Source: Ktedonobacteraceae bacterium (GTDB lineage Bacteria > Chloroflexota > Ktedonobacteria > Ktedonobacterales > Ktedonobacteraceae). Taken from it: a DNA stretch of 64,000 nucleotides. Location: positions 266,041 through 330,040 of the forward strand of contig DASRBN010000030.1 in assembly GCA_035653615.1 (NCBI GenBank). The letters are read 5' to 3'. Below the pieces are notes generated by a model that saw only the letters and a list, made by a program, of their open reading frames with translations, made no database searches and had not been told where the DNA came from. Made by a program: the position numbers and the translations under genes. Position 1 is the first letter of the stretch, and every line of letters begins with the position of its first letter. Below are positions 53,726-62,698 of this stretch, piece by piece.

Positions 53726-54886
53726 TTAAGCCAGCGCTGCCCGCATGCGCTCCAATGCCATCTCGATCCGCTCATCTGGTGCGGTTAGCGAGATGCGCGC
53801 GTAACCCTCACCTCTGTCTCCAAAATTTGTGCCGGGAGTGATGAAAACGCCTGTCTTGTCAAAAAGCCAGTTGGCGAAATCGCGCGATGTGAACCCCCTG
53901 GGTATACGTGCCCATACATACAACCCTGCTTGTGGTGGCTGCGCACGCATCCCGCATTCGTCGCACCCGGACACCAGCATATCCCGCCTTCGCCTGTAGA
54001 TGGCATTGCGCTGTTCTATCCAGGACTCTGGCAGGCGCAGGGCCTCGATAGCGGCATACTGGATGGGCCGGAACATTCCACTATCGATATTGCTTTTCAA
54101 GCGCCCGACTGCATCTACAAGCTCAGGATTTCCCACCAGTATGCCGGCACGGAAACCCGCCATGTTATAGGTCTTGCTAAGCGAGTGGAGTTCAACCGCG
54201 ATATCAAAGGCGCCCGGAATTTGTAGGATACTCATAGGGCGAAAATCACCGTAGTAGACCTCGGCATAGGCCATATCGTGAATGATGACCAGGTCGTGAC
54301 GATGGGCAAACTCCACGGCATGTTCAAAAAAAGCGCGGTCGGCGCACGCCGTTGTCGGGTTATTCGGATAATTTAGCCAGAGCAGGCGCGCCCTCGCTAG
54401 CACATCCGCCGGGATACTTTCCAGATCAGGAAGATAGCCATGCTGTTCCAGCAGGGGCAGCATATATGGCTCCGCGCCTATTGTTGTGCAGGCAGTGACA
54501 TACGCTGGATAATACGGGTCAGGGATAAGCGAAATATCCCCTGGATTGAGTACAGAGGTTGCCACATAGGAAATGCCCTCTTTTGAGCCAAGCAGGGGTA
54601 GTATATCGCGTTCGGGTGCCAGTTGCACGTCAAAGCGCCGCTCGAACCATTCTGCGAACGCCTCATGCAGCGCGCGCATACCACGATACTCTGGATAACG
54701 GTGATTTTCGGGGTTTTGCAGTGATTCGCATAGGCGATCTATAACGACCTGGGGCGCCGGCAGATCAGGGTCGCCCATCGAGAGGCTGATTACGTCTACG
54801 CCTGCTGCTTTACGGTCGGCTATTCTCTTTTTGGCGTCGGCAAAATGATAGGGTGGCAGGTTTTGTATGGTATTGGATAGATGCAT
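53726..54886 (-). CDS. Class I aminotransferase (LL-diaminopimelate-type family)
   Basis: PLP enzyme of 386 residues. The fold-type I sequence is clear: YPEYRGMRALHEAF, the PNNPTTA motif in LLWLNYPNNPTTACADR, PLP-binding Lys in SLSKTYNMAGFRAG (about 234) and the C-terminal Arg in YARISLTAPDER. The pattern LPPYHFADAKKRI and FRPMSI fits the LL-diaminopimelate aminotransferase/aspartate aminotransferase cluster. It could make LL-DAP for lysine and cell wall or transaminate aromatic or branched amino acids. No dap or asd genes nearby. It ends 120 bases before the debranching-enzyme leader. Start ATG 54886 has a weak ribosome site (AAGGAG about nine bases upstream). Confidence 0.88.
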   Translation of the reverse strand: MHLSNTIQNLPPYHFADAKKRIADRKAAGVDVISLSMGDPDLPAPQVVIDRLCESLQNPENHRYPEYRGMRALHEAFAEWFERRFDVQLAPERDILPLLGSKEGISYVATSVLNPGDISLIPDPYYPAYVTACTTIGAEPYMLPLLEQHGYLPDLESIPADVLARARLLWLNYPNNPTTACADRAFFEHAVEFAHRHDLVIIHDMAYAEVYYGDFRPMSILQIPGAFDIAVELHSLSKTYNMAGFRAGILVGNPELVDAVGRLKSNIDSGMFRPIQYAAIEALRLPESWIEQRNAIYRRRRDMLVSGCDECGMRAQPPQAGLYVWARIPRGFTSRDFANWLFDKTGVFITPGTNFGDRGEGYARISLTAPDERIEMALERMRAALA

Positions 54887-54926
54887 CGAAATGGTACTCC
54901 TTCATGAAAATGCTCTATCCAATATT

Positions 54927-57900
54927 CTACTCCACCGGCTCCGCTTCGTACCAGTTTTTACCCGTCTTCAATTCCACTTTGATCGGCACATCCAGTTCCG
55001 CCACCCCCTCCATTAAGCGCTTCACCAGCGATTTTGCTCGTTCGAGTTCCTCAACGGGTACCTCGAAGACCAACTCGTCATGCACCTGCAAGATCATGCG
55101 CGTCTTCATGCGTCGTTGCTCGATCTCGTGCTGGATACGGATCATGGCAATTTTGATCAGATCAGCGTTCCCACCCTGTATGGGCATATTGATCGCTTCA
55201 CGTTCGAGGGCCTGCCGTTCGTTGAATGGAAGACCATGCATATCTGGGAAGAAACGCTTTCTCCCAAACAACGTATTCACATACCCCTGCTTGCGAGCTT
55301 GATGAAGTGTGCTCTCAACATAATCCTTGATGCGTGGGAATGTTTCGTGATAGCGTTTGATGAAGTCTGATGCCTCGCTGTTGGTCATGCCCGTGATTTG
55401 AGCCAGCCCGAAAGCTGATTGTCCATACAGCACCGCGTAGACAACGGTCTTTGCCAGGCGGCGCTGATCTTTGGTGACCTCCTGCATGGGGACATTGAAG
55501 AGTGAAGCCGCGGTAATTTTATGAATATCCTCGTCCTTGTTGAAGGCTTCTACCAGTCGTGGCTCATGCGTAATATGGGCCAGGATGCGCAGTTCGAACT
55601 GTGAGTAATCGGCGGTCAACAGCACGTAGCTGGGATCGGCGATGAAGGCCCGGCGAATTTGTCGCCCCACTTCGGTACGAATGGGAATATTCTGCAAATT
55701 GGGATTGCTCGATGACAGCCGCCCACTCGATGCTATTGTCTGGTTAAACGACGTATGCACGCGGCCCGTCACCGGGTCCATCAATGCCAGCAGTCCATCG
55801 ACATAGGTGGACTTCAGTTTTGCCAGCTGCCGGTACTCTAGCAGCAGATCGATCATAGGATGTTTCCCGCGCAGGTTCTCGATGACATCCGCGCTAACCG
55901 AGTAGCCTGTCTTCGTCTTCTTGCCAGATGGCAGTTTCAACTCTCCAAACAGGATATCGCCCAGTTGCTTCGTTGAATTGATATTGAACTGGTGCCCAAC
56001 CGAGGCATAGATTTCCTTTTCGAGCGCGCTGATCTGTTCGCCCAGTCGTTCATTTAATGAGCGCAGGAAATCGCCATCGAGGGCCACGCCATATTTTTCC
56101 ATCTGCAACAGTACCGGCAAGAGTGGCAATTCGATATTGTAGTACAGCTCCAGCAGACCATTACGTTTCAGCTCTTCTTTAATCGGCTCGACGAGGCGCA
56201 GCGTCATATCTGCGTCCGCGCCCGCGTAATCCGCTGCGAGGCGAATAGGCACCTGTGCCATGCTGATCATTTTGCTGCCCGTGCCGATCAATTGTGCAAT
56301 CGGCGTCATCACATATCCCAGGCGCTGGAAGACCTGGTCCTTAAGCCCTAACCCGCGCCTCCCCGGGTCCGTCAGATAAGCTCCCAGCATCGTATCGAAG
56401 GCGAGACCGCACATCTTAATGCCATTCAGATCGAGCAGCAGCATATCGTATTTGGCGTTATGCATGTACTTGTTCACGGTCGTGTCTTCAAGCACAGGAC
56501 GCAATTGCTCCAGCACGAATTTCAGGGGCAATTGTGTTTCTGGCCCCTGCCCATCAATCGTCGCGATATGCCCGACGGGAATATAGTACGCCTCGCCAGC
56601 TGCCATACTGCAAGAGATACCTACCAGTTGCGCATGCCAGGGGTCTTCCGATGTCGATTCGGTATCAAGCGCGAAACTCCCCGCCGCGTACAGACTTTTT
56701 ACCAGGACCTGTAATGCCTCTTCGCTGTTGACAATCATAGTATTCGTCTTCCCGGCATCACCGGTGTCCAGGAAGAGCGGTTCGCTGTACTGGTTCGCGG
56801 GCAGGCGCAGTTTGGTAACAACCTCCGCAGGCGGTTCCAAATCTCCAAACAGGCTTAACTGTTCCGGTCCATCCTGCTCATCCACTTCAGTATCATCCTG
56901 TGACGCATGCCGGTGGGAATGGGAAGCGCCTGTCATTGTTATTGGCAATGCTACCACGCCCATAGCTGGTGGCTTTGGTGGGGCCACAATCGGTACAACT
57001 CCAACGGGAGCGGCCAGCAGTAGTTCCTCCTCTTGAGCAGGCACCGGCTCCGGCTTCTTTTTTTCTGCCTTCGAGCTGGATTGGCTGGAATCCGAATTGC
57101 CGGGAACCTTATCGACCAGGGTGCGAAACTCCAGTTCGCGGAAGAGCGCTACCACGCGTTCGCGGTTGATCTGTCCGACGCGGCAGGCTTCCAGGTCGAG
57201 TTTTACCGGAGCATCCAGTATGATTGTGGCCAGGTGCTTACTTTGCAACGCCTGCTCGCCCGTTTCGCGCAGTAAACGTTGCTCCTTCGGCGTCAATTCA
57301 TCGAGATGAGCCAGCACGCCCTCCACGCTTCCATAGTCGATCAGCAGCTTCGCCGCCGTCTTCTCGCCGATGCCGGGTACGCCGGGAATGTTGTCGGATT
57401 TATCGCCAACCAATCCCTTGAAATCAGGCAACTTATCGGGTGGAAGACCATAGCGGGCAATGACGGCATTCACATCGTAGTTCGTCACTTCACTAATGCC
57501 ACGTTTCGCGGCCATCACCTTCACATGCTCATTGACAAGCTGCAGCGTATCCATATCGCCAGTTAAGATGATTGTATCCACGCCCAGCTTTGCGGCCTGC
57601 ACCGAAAGCGTTCCGATGATATCGTCGGCCTCATAACCGTCTTTTTCGTAAATAGGGATGCCGAAAGCCTCTACAACCTCGCGAATGCGACCGAACTGCG
57701 GTCGCATAATATCGGGTAACGTGGGTCGGTGTGCCTTATACTCAGCAAATTCCAGGTGGCGAAACGTCGGCGATGGCCGATCAAAAGTCACTGCCAGGTA
57801 ATCGGGATGAACGTCGGCGTAGGCTTTCAGTAGAAAGTTGGTGAAACCAAAAGTTGCATTGACGACTTCACCCTTGCTCGTTACAAGGTCCTCCGGCACA

Positions 57901-58058
57901 GCGTGAAAGGCGCGATGAATCATGGCATGGCCATCGATCAAGACCAGTATTTTGCGTTCTCCTTGTGTCTTACTGGAGTTCGAAGCCTGATCTTGTGGCG
58001 AGAGATATTGGTGGGATTGACCAGAGCCATTTGTTTGTTTGTTTTGTTCTTCTGTCAT
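54927..58058 (-). CDS. polA: DNA polymerase I
   Basis: Replication and repair polymerase of 1,043 residues with three domains. The 5'-3' exonuclease (about 35-330) has LIDGHAMIHRAF, DEADDIIGT-like YEADDIIGTLS and GVPGIGEKTA. A low-complexity linker follows (about 330-430, Pro, Ser and charged). The 3'-5' exonuclease (about 470-640) keeps LDTES (DxE), HNAKYD and YAGADAD, so proofreading is likely intact. The polymerase domain has DYSQFELRILAHI (motif A), RRLAKTVVYAVLYGQSAFGL (motif B) and QVHDELVFE (motif C). The start has no strong ribosome site. It follows the phosphoesterase gene by 19 bases, probably co-transcribed. Confidence 0.98.
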   Translation of the reverse strand: MTEEQNKQTNGSGQSHQYLSPQDQASNSSKTQGERKILVLIDGHAMIHRAFHAVPEDLVTSKGEVVNATFGFTNFLLKAYADVHPDYLAVTFDRPSPTFRHLEFAEYKAHRPTLPDIMRPQFGRIREVVEAFGIPIYEKDGYEADDIIGTLSVQAAKLGVDTIILTGDMDTLQLVNEHVKVMAAKRGISEVTNYDVNAVIARYGLPPDKLPDFKGLVGDKSDNIPGVPGIGEKTAAKLLIDYGSVEGVLAHLDELTPKEQRLLRETGEQALQSKHLATIILDAPVKLDLEACRVGQINRERVVALFRELEFRTLVDKVPGNSDSSQSSSKAEKKKPEPVPAQEEELLLAAPVGVVPIVAPPKPPAMGVVALPITMTGASHSHRHASQDDTEVDEQDGPEQLSLFGDLEPPAEVVTKLRLPANQYSEPLFLDTGDAGKTNTMIVNSEEALQVLVKSLYAAGSFALDTESTSEDPWHAQLVGISCSMAAGEAYYIPVGHIATIDGQGPETQLPLKFVLEQLRPVLEDTTVNKYMHNAKYDMLLLDLNGIKMCGLAFDTMLGAYLTDPGRRGLGLKDQVFQRLGYVMTPIAQLIGTGSKMISMAQVPIRLAADYAGADADMTLRLVEPIKEELKRNGLLELYYNIELPLLPVLLQMEKYGVALDGDFLRSLNERLGEQISALEKEIYASVGHQFNINSTKQLGDILFGELKLPSGKKTKTGYSVSADVIENLRGKHPMIDLLLEYRQLAKLKSTYVDGLLALMDPVTGRVHTSFNQTIASSGRLSSSNPNLQNIPIRTEVGRQIRRAFIADPSYVLLTADYSQFELRILAHITHEPRLVEAFNKDEDIHKITAASLFNVPMQEVTKDQRRLAKTVVYAVLYGQSAFGLAQITGMTNSEASDFIKRYHETFPRIKDYVESTLHQARKQGYVNTLFGRKRFFPDMHGLPFNERQALEREAINMPIQGGNADLIKIAMIRIQHEIEQRRMKTRMILQVHDELVFEVPVEELERAKSLVKRLMEGVAELDVPIKVELKTGKNWYEAEPVE

Positions 58059-58077
58059 ATATGTTCCATTCTTTTAT

Positions 58078-59391
58078 CTATGTCAAAATCCGGTAGTGTC
58101 CATCCATCCCGCCCTCCCAGGCACATAAGCTGGCATGTGATGGGTTGCCCTCCTCTGCCTCAATCAACGCAAATACCATCTGCGTGACATCGCGCAAGGG
58201 AACATCGCTCCAGTCTGGTTGGCGTAACCACTCGATCAATTGCGGGGTTAGTTCGTCCCTTGCCGGCAGTGCATAACGCGAGGTCCAGGTCGCCGTATTC
58301 AGATAAACCTGAGTTCCATCTTTAGGACGATCATTCCGCATCATATGTGTATGGCCAGCAATAGCATACCGCACTGCCGGATTATTTGCCAGCACAGTAT
58401 GCATGCCTCTTGCTACATCCTCTGCCATTGCGTAAGGTCCAGGGATGCAAATCTCGGCGAGGGCTTCGGCAAGGGGCCATTCTAGTGACTCTCTCAGACG
58501 GAAAAATTGCATCAACTGCCCGGCCTCCGCCTGCTCACCTTCAGGGAGACTCTGCCAACCTGGCCTCCGCATCACCATATCCTGGGAAAAAGCCAGAAAA
58601 TCTTGCATTGCCTCCTCGAACAGCGCTTGAACACCTCCATCCTTGTTTGCTCCCGCTGCTGCCTCTCGCTTATAGGAAAGCATTTTCATACTGAGTTCTG
58701 CTGTCTCCTGAACGAGTAGCGGATTGAGCAGGCAGAGCATAGCAATCTGACGCATTAAATCCATTGAGGGTTCAAAATGGTCAAAATATGGATACTGCGT
58801 GCTCATCGGATACGCCGCCTGCTGGAAATATTGCGTACCCAGCGGTAACTGAATCGTCGCCGGTCGGACTGCTATCGGCTCGCCTTTCTCATCCCATAAG
58901 CCCTGTACTGCATTCCAGAAATCGTGTTGATGACCGTGTTCAATCAATACATCCGGCAATGGACGATAACTCTGTGAAAGACAAAAATCTATCCCTTTCG
59001 ATGCACCAATTGCCTCGTGAATGCGTTCTCGTACCTCCGCGAAACCCAGTTCAACATCGTGATTGCCACTAATGAATGTGACGTGCCGCCCCGGATGCTC
59101 TGCGAAGCGCCGCAGTGCTGTAAAGAATGGCTTGTGGGCGACAATCATCTTTTCCAGCTTTTCCAGTGCTGTACTCGAATCAATCACTTCATCCGTCTTA
59201 TAGGGGGGAAGAGCGAGAAAGTCGAAGCAATCACCATTAATGATCAGCTCAACATCTTCGGCAAAACCCTGATTCGCAGTTGTAGAGAGTAATCCTTCGA
59301 GTGCGGATTGTTGCCGGTCACCAAATCCGTCCAGGACAGTCTGCCTGTCGGCAAGGTGGAGATCGCTGATCACGATTTTGAAGAAAGTCAT
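58078..59391 (-). CDS. Calcineurin-like metallophosphoesterase
   Basis: Protein of 437 residues with phosphoesterase metal-site motifs: SDLHL (Asp9 and His11 region), NGDCFDF, SGNHDVE, HGHQHDF (about 155) and GHTHMMRND near the C-terminus (about 350). A large helical insert separates the last two. It resembles UDP-2,3-diacylglucosamine hydrolase/LpxH-like or YfcE-like families but no specific pattern decides the substrate. The gene precedes polA at 19 bases on the same strand, and may contribute to DNA-repair or nucleotide-related chemistry, but this is only context. The start at 59391 has a GAGGTTTG site eight bases upstream. Confidence 0.88.
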   Translation of the reverse strand: MTFFKIVISDLHLADRQTVLDGFGDRQQSALEGLLSTTANQGFAEDVELIINGDCFDFLALPPYKTDEVIDSSTALEKLEKMIVAHKPFFTALRRFAEHPGRHVTFISGNHDVELGFAEVRERIHEAIGASKGIDFCLSQSYRPLPDVLIEHGHQHDFWNAVQGLWDEKGEPIAVRPATIQLPLGTQYFQQAAYPMSTQYPYFDHFEPSMDLMRQIAMLCLLNPLLVQETAELSMKMLSYKREAAAGANKDGGVQALFEEAMQDFLAFSQDMVMRRPGWQSLPEGEQAEAGQLMQFFRLRESLEWPLAEALAEICIPGPYAMAEDVARGMHTVLANNPAVRYAIAGHTHMMRNDRPKDGTQVYLNTATWTSRYALPARDELTPQLIEWLRQPDWSDVPLRDVTQMVFALIEAEEGNPSHASLCAWEGGMDGHYRILT

Positions 59392-59775
59392 ACAAACCTC
59401 GTTATTATCATAAAGGCATTATCGTCTAGCCGTCACCGCCAGCGACTCTGGTGCTACGCGCTCAAGGCGTAATGAGACGAGACAGCTTTATTTTAGTATA
59501 CTTGTGTCGAAATGTATAGTAAAGATAACTGAACTGACAGGTGGTGCTACAATATGTAGCACAAGATGTGTCGGCGTAGTATCTCACTGCATCTACCCAT
59601 CTTGTCCGACCGGCAAACATAGTGAGCTACTAAGAAACCGGGAAACAGTGCGATGGAGAATCATGCAAGTGGGACCAGGTATATGAAAGGAGAAATACAT
59701 CAGGTACCCATGCCACATGCTGATAATAGTATCATAGATCGCTTACCATCATCCACCTTCGTAGGAGAGAATCGT
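59392..59775. other. Intergenic region with a perfect 8-bp palindrome
   Basis: The 380-base stretch contains GTGCTACA-ATA-TGTAGCAC (59544-59562), perfectly symmetrical, about 215 bases upstream of the small HTH gene. It could be an operator. The rest shows short spurious frames. AGGAGA at 59764-59769 belongs to the next gene. Confidence 0.55.
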
Positions 59776-59976
59776 ATGCCAGAACAAATGGATGAACTAC
59801 TAACTGTGCGTGAAGTCGCTCGCCGTTTGCGAGTCGACGACACCACCGTGCGCCGCTGGATTAAAAATGGCGCTCTCGAAGCCGTGACCCTTCCTCATAG
59901 TGGGAAACGCCAGGCCTACCGTGTCAAGAAATCCACTATGGATAAGCTGCTTCAGAGTCCCCAGTTGCCCGCGTAG
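59776..59976 (+). CDS. Excisionase/MerR-like small HTH protein
   Basis: DNA-binding protein of 66 residues: LLTVREVARRLRVDDTTVRRWIKNGALEAVTL followed by YRVKKSTMDKLL, seen in part, the HTH_17/excisionase pattern. Such proteins are found with mobile elements and as regulators. ATG 59776 is preceded by AGGAGA at about seven bases; the longer frame to 59653 is unlikely. The left end of the tnpB element lies 215 bases further. The small size and proximity to mobile DNA suggest it was brought along or controls an element, but an ordinary regulator is as likely. Confidence 0.82.
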   Translation: MPEQMDELLTVREVARRLRVDDTTVRRWIKNGALEAVTLPHSGKRQAYRVKKSTMDKLLQSPQLPA

Positions 59977-60254
59977 GCTTGTTGTAATCAGATGTCCATG
60001 CTGGCGGACGTCTATCCCCCCTCGCGTCTCGCCAGCTTGTGTTATGCTTCCTTGCAAGCTAATAATGAGGAGTATTTTTGCGCTTTCCGTTTCACTACCA
60101 TAAAATGCTAGCGCCACAATGCCTCTTGTTACTCTCACTTGCGTGCGCCGTTCCATAAAATGAGCAAGACAAGGGAATACATTATCAAACCGGCCCGTAA
60201 AACCCCTGACTTCAGACATGGGGATAGAAGGGCCGTTCGTTGAGAATCAAAAGC

Positions 60255-61415
60255 ATGTGTAAGCACGCATACAAGTTTAGACTGTATCCAACCAGGAAGC
60301 AGGAGCAACTCCTCACCTGGACGCTTGACCGTGCCAGGGAACTCTACAATGCTGCATTGCAAGAGAGAAAAGACGCCTCTCGTATGGCTGGCAAAACGAT
60401 CAACTACTACGATCAAGCCAACCAATTGCCCGAGATCAAAGAGATGAGGCAAGAGTATCAGCACATCCATAGCCAGGTCCTCCAGGATGTCCTTCGACGT
60501 GTCGATAAGGCGATAAAAGCCTTTTTTAGACGAGTCAAGGCCGGTGAAAAGCCAGGCTACCCCAGGTTTCAAGGCCGCAATCGCTATGATAGTTTCTGCT
60601 ACCCACAAGGAGGCTACTCCCTCACGGCGGATAATCGCATCTGTCTCTCCAAAATCGGCAGCATCAAGCTGAAGCTGCATCGTCAGATCAAGGGAACCAT
60701 CAAGACCGCCACGATCAAACGAGAGGGCGATTGCTGGTTTATCATTTTTGCCTGTGAAGTGGAAGACTCCCCAAAGCTGGCCTGCACCGGCGAGGCGGTA
60801 GGGATTGATCTCGGTCTCACCCACTTTGCCACCCTTTCGACAGGAGACACGATAGACAATCCTCGCTATTTCCGCCAGTCTGAGAAGAAACTAGCCAGAG
60901 CTCAACAGAAACTTTCACGTAAAAAGAAGGGCAGCAAGCGCCGCGAGAAAGCCGCGAAACTGCTTGGCAAGCTCCACCGAAAAGTACGACGCCAGCGCCA
61001 GGACTTCCTACATAAGCAATCGAGGCAACTGGTGGATACCTATGAAACGATTGTGTTTGAAGACTTGCAACCTACCAATCTTTTCAGGCAGCCTAAGCCC
61101 AAACAGGATGAAAATGGCACCTATCTCCCCAATGGCGCGTCTGCCAAAGGTGGCTTGAACAAATCAATCAATGATGCTGGTTGGTCTCAATTCCAACAGT
61201 ACTGTACCTACAAAGCTGCAAACGCTGGTAGAGAAGTACTGTTCGTTCACCCCCGGTATACCAGCCAGATCTGTAGCGGCTGTGGCACGGTCAAGAAAAA
61301 AGACCTGAGTGAACGCTGGCACTCCTGCGAGTGTGGCACGGAGTTAGACCGCGATCACAACGCCGCGATAAACATCCTTCGGCTCGGGCAGAGCCTTCAA
61401 GGGACGCGCCCTTGA
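60255..61415 (+). CDS. tnpB: TnpB RNA-guided nuclease/IS accessory protein
   Basis: Compact RuvC-type nuclease, ancestor-like relative of Cas12. The N-terminal part starts HAYKFRLYPTRKQEQLL; the RuvC core has GIDLGLTHFATLS (Asp), VFEDLQ (Glu) and DRDHNAAINIL (last Asp), and the zinc ribbon Cys-x2-Cys...Cys-x-Cys is intact (CSGCGTV, CECG). So it is probably catalytically active. Length 386 residues is normal. ATG 60255 or the TTG at 60240 are possible starts. The 3' end with the right hairpin would supply an omega/reRNA guide; the stem TCAAGGG/CCCTTGA (61397-61403 with 61409-61415) precedes the RE hairpin. Confidence 0.9.
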   Translation: MCKHAYKFRLYPTRKQEQLLTWTLDRARELYNAALQERKDASRMAGKTINYYDQANQLPEIKEMRQEYQHIHSQVLQDVLRRVDKAIKAFFRRVKAGEKPGYPRFQGRNRYDSFCYPQGGYSLTADNRICLSKIGSIKLKLHRQIKGTIKTATIKREGDCWFIIFACEVEDSPKLACTGEAVGIDLGLTHFATLSTGDTIDNPRYFRQSEKKLARAQQKLSRKKKGSKRREKAAKLLGKLHRKVRRQRQDFLHKQSRQLVDTYETIVFEDLQPTNLFRQPKPKQDENGTYLPNGASAKGGLNKSINDAGWSQFQQYCTYKAANAGREVLFVHPRYTSQICSGCGTVKKKDLSERWHSCECGTELDRDHNAAINILRLGQSLQGTRP

Positions 61416-61450
61416 GAAGCCCCTTGCCTTTAGGCATGGGGAGTTGTCAC
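61397..61450 (+). ncRNA. Predicted guide-RNA scaffold (reRNA/omegaRNA) at tnpB 3' end
   Basis: TnpB proteins use an RNA from the 3' end of their gene and the right element end. Here a stem TCAAGGG/CCCTTGA (61397-61415) adjoins the RE hairpin CCCC...GGGG (61420-61441), and the bases after 61450 would become the guide, that is AGTTTAGTGT onward into element B. Structure is seen; RNA activity is inferred from the family. Confidence 0.5.
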
Positions 61451-61463
61451 GAGAAAAGGGAAA

Positions 61464-61573
61464 GTTTAGTGTCTTTGCCCTTGACGTTTTCGGTTTGGCT
61501 GCTATACTTCTTCCACCGGAGGCGGCAGGGGCCAGATCATTGCCTTAGCCTGGATAGGGGATTGAAACTAGAT
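61464..61573 (+). promoter_or_regulatory. Promoter-plus-hairpin element, copy B
   Basis: TTGACG (61481-61486) and TATACT (61503-61508), spacer 16, then GGCGGCAGGGGCCA, CCTTAGCCTGGATAGGGGATTGAAAC (ending 61568) and GATTA. It matches copy A at 10901-11015 over 17 bases before the -35 box and through the last GATTA. The stem CCTTA/TAGGG leaves a seven-base loop. ATG 61575 of the anchored His-rich protein follows seven bases after GAAAC, without a normal Shine-Dalgarno; the only purine-rich sequence is GGGG inside the stem. Confidence 0.7.
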
Positions 61574-61574
61574 T

Positions 61575-62234
61575 ATGAGTTATCAGCGCCTTATGCCACC
61601 GGCCAATCCTGAGCAGGATGAAATCTTACGCGAACGGCGCATGGCGCGTGCGCAACGCCGTAAGCAGAGCCGGCGTGCCCGCCTCATCCTGTGGGGTACA
61701 ATTGGCAGTAGCATTATCCTGCTCGGGCTGATCGGCTTCATTTACTGGAACATCCAATGGCTGCTGAGTCATGATGCTAAATACCCGGCCATTAATGGTG
61801 TACCTTGCGAGTCGAGCATGTCTGTGAACTACCATATTCATGTTCACCTTAGCATCTACGTGAATGGCAAGAATATTACCATTCCTAAAGGGATTGGCAT
61901 CGCATCCGATGGCAGTTGCTTCTACTGGCTGCACACCCATACCAGCGATGGCATTATCCATGTCGAGGCGCCCCAACAAGCGTCCAACCAGAAACTTGAT
62001 GATTTCATGACTATCTGGCATGACGGCTTTGCCAATCTTGGTTTCCCCAGCGTACTTACACAGCAGACCGGGTGGAAAGTCTATATCGCTGGCAAACCTT
62101 TCACCGGAGTGGTCACCTCACCTCTCAATACCGAAGTGCCGCTCACCTCGCACGAAGTCATCACTTTTGAGTATGGCTCGCACAATCCACCGCCTGATCG
62201 CTACTACGCGTTCCCGGCGGATTTACCCACGTAA
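61575..62234 (+). CDS. Membrane-anchored His-rich domain protein
   Basis: Protein of 219 residues: a basic cytoplasmic start (RERRMARAQRRKQSRRAR), one membrane helix (about 36-60), and an outward domain. That domain has YHIHVHLSIYVNG, then CFYWLHTHTSDGIIHVE and a Cys pair (Cys in PCESSM and SCFYW). The clustered His (HIHVH, HTHTS) look like a metal, perhaps copper, site. A related pattern in uncharacterised Chloroflexota proteins has a similar WLHTHD motif. It is driven by the promoter of element B. No ribosome site except GGGG in the hairpin. Function unknown; copper binding is a guess. Confidence 0.7.
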   Translation: MSYQRLMPPANPEQDEILRERRMARAQRRKQSRRARLILWGTIGSSIILLGLIGFIYWNIQWLLSHDAKYPAINGVPCESSMSVNYHIHVHLSIYVNGKNITIPKGIGIASDGSCFYWLHTHTSDGIIHVEAPQQASNQKLDDFMTIWHDGFANLGFPSVLTQQTGWKVYIAGKPFTGVVTSPLNTEVPLTSHEVITFEYGSHNPPPDRYYAFPADLPT

Positions 62235-62265
62235 TGGTGAGCCTGGGAAAACGCGAAAAAGTGCT

Positions 62266-62294
62266 TGACACCCACTGTGCGGTTTGGTATACTC
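62266..62294 (+). promoter_or_regulatory. Promoter of the tRNA-Ser/tRNA-Trp unit
   Basis: TTGACA at 62266-62271 and TATACT at 62289-62294, 17-base spacer. It lies about 95 bases upstream of tRNA-Ser, with no open frame between. Confidence 0.85.
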
Positions 62295-62389
62295 TCTCCA
62301 TAACGAAGCGGTAAAGGGTCCTGCTTCCGGTGTACTGAGAGCATACCGGAACTGCCCTGCTCTTTAGACAAGTCTATAAAGCTAATAGT

Positions 62390-62475
62390 GGAGAGGTCGC
62401 ATAGAGGCCTAGTGCGAGCGTTTGCTAAATGCTTGAGGTTAACCACCTCCGTGGGTTCGAATCCCACCCTCTCCG
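62390..62475 (+). tRNA. tRNA-Ser (GCT)
   Basis: Class II tRNA of 86 bases: acceptor GGAGAGG/CCTCTCC, D-arm GCATAGAGGCCTAGTGC, anticodon loop TTGCTAA (anticodon GCT, reads AGC/AGT), long variable arm GAGGTTAACCACCTC, T-arm with GTTCGAATC, discriminator G. No CCA encoded. It is followed five bases later by tRNA-Trp. Confidence 0.96.
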
Positions 62476-62480
62476 CCTAT

Positions 62481-62556
62481 AGGGGCGTAGCTCAATTGGC
62501 AGAGCACTCGTCTCCAAAACGAGCGGTTGCACGTTCGACTCGTGTCGCCCCTGCCA
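62481..62556 (+). tRNA. tRNA-Trp (CCA) with encoded CCA end
   Basis: Acceptor AGGGGCG/CGCCCCT, D-arm GCTCAATTGGCAGAGC, anticodon loop CTCCAAA (anticodon CCA), T-arm with GTTCGACTC, discriminator G at 62553 and encoded CCA at 62554-62556. Its 3' end GCCA is complementary to the UGGC in the T-box of the trp operon leader (43933-43930), the expected sensor-tRNA match. Confidence 0.96.
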
Positions 62557-62591
62557 AACCACCTGAACATCATTTTCAGGTGGTTTTATTT
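62557..62591 (+). terminator. Rho-independent terminator after tRNA-Trp
   Basis: AACCACCTGAA (62557-62567) and TTCAGGTGGTT (62575-62585) are perfectly complementary, seven-base loop, followed by TTATTTT. It starts directly after the CCA end. Confidence 0.93.
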
Positions 62592-62698
62592 TCCCTTAAA
62601 GTTGAATAGCAGAATTGGACTTCACCTCATCCAGCAGTTGACACAGCATAGATAATAAGAGAGGGGCATATGTACTGTTAGCAGGAGGGAGTCTGCTC

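Larger units (their letters stand above)
60191..61450 (+). mobile_element. Solo tnpB insertion sequence (IS200/IS605 superfamily, IS1341-like)
   Basis: The element is bounded by subterminal hairpins. On the left CGGCCC (60191-60196) pairs with GGGCCG (60230-60235) around an inner CCCC...GGGG stem with CTGA/TCAG. On the right CCCC-T-TGCCT-TT-AGGCA-T-GGGG (61420-61441) is the classical right-end hairpin, just past the tnpB stop. No tnpA is present, so it cannot transpose alone and depends on TnpA in trans. End coordinates are approximate to about ten bases because no target duplication exists in this superfamily. Confidence 0.8.

Noticed and set aside
60135..60824. 229-codon minus-strand frame over tnpB
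   Set aside because: Antisense to the RuvC gene, crosses the IS end, no motifs.
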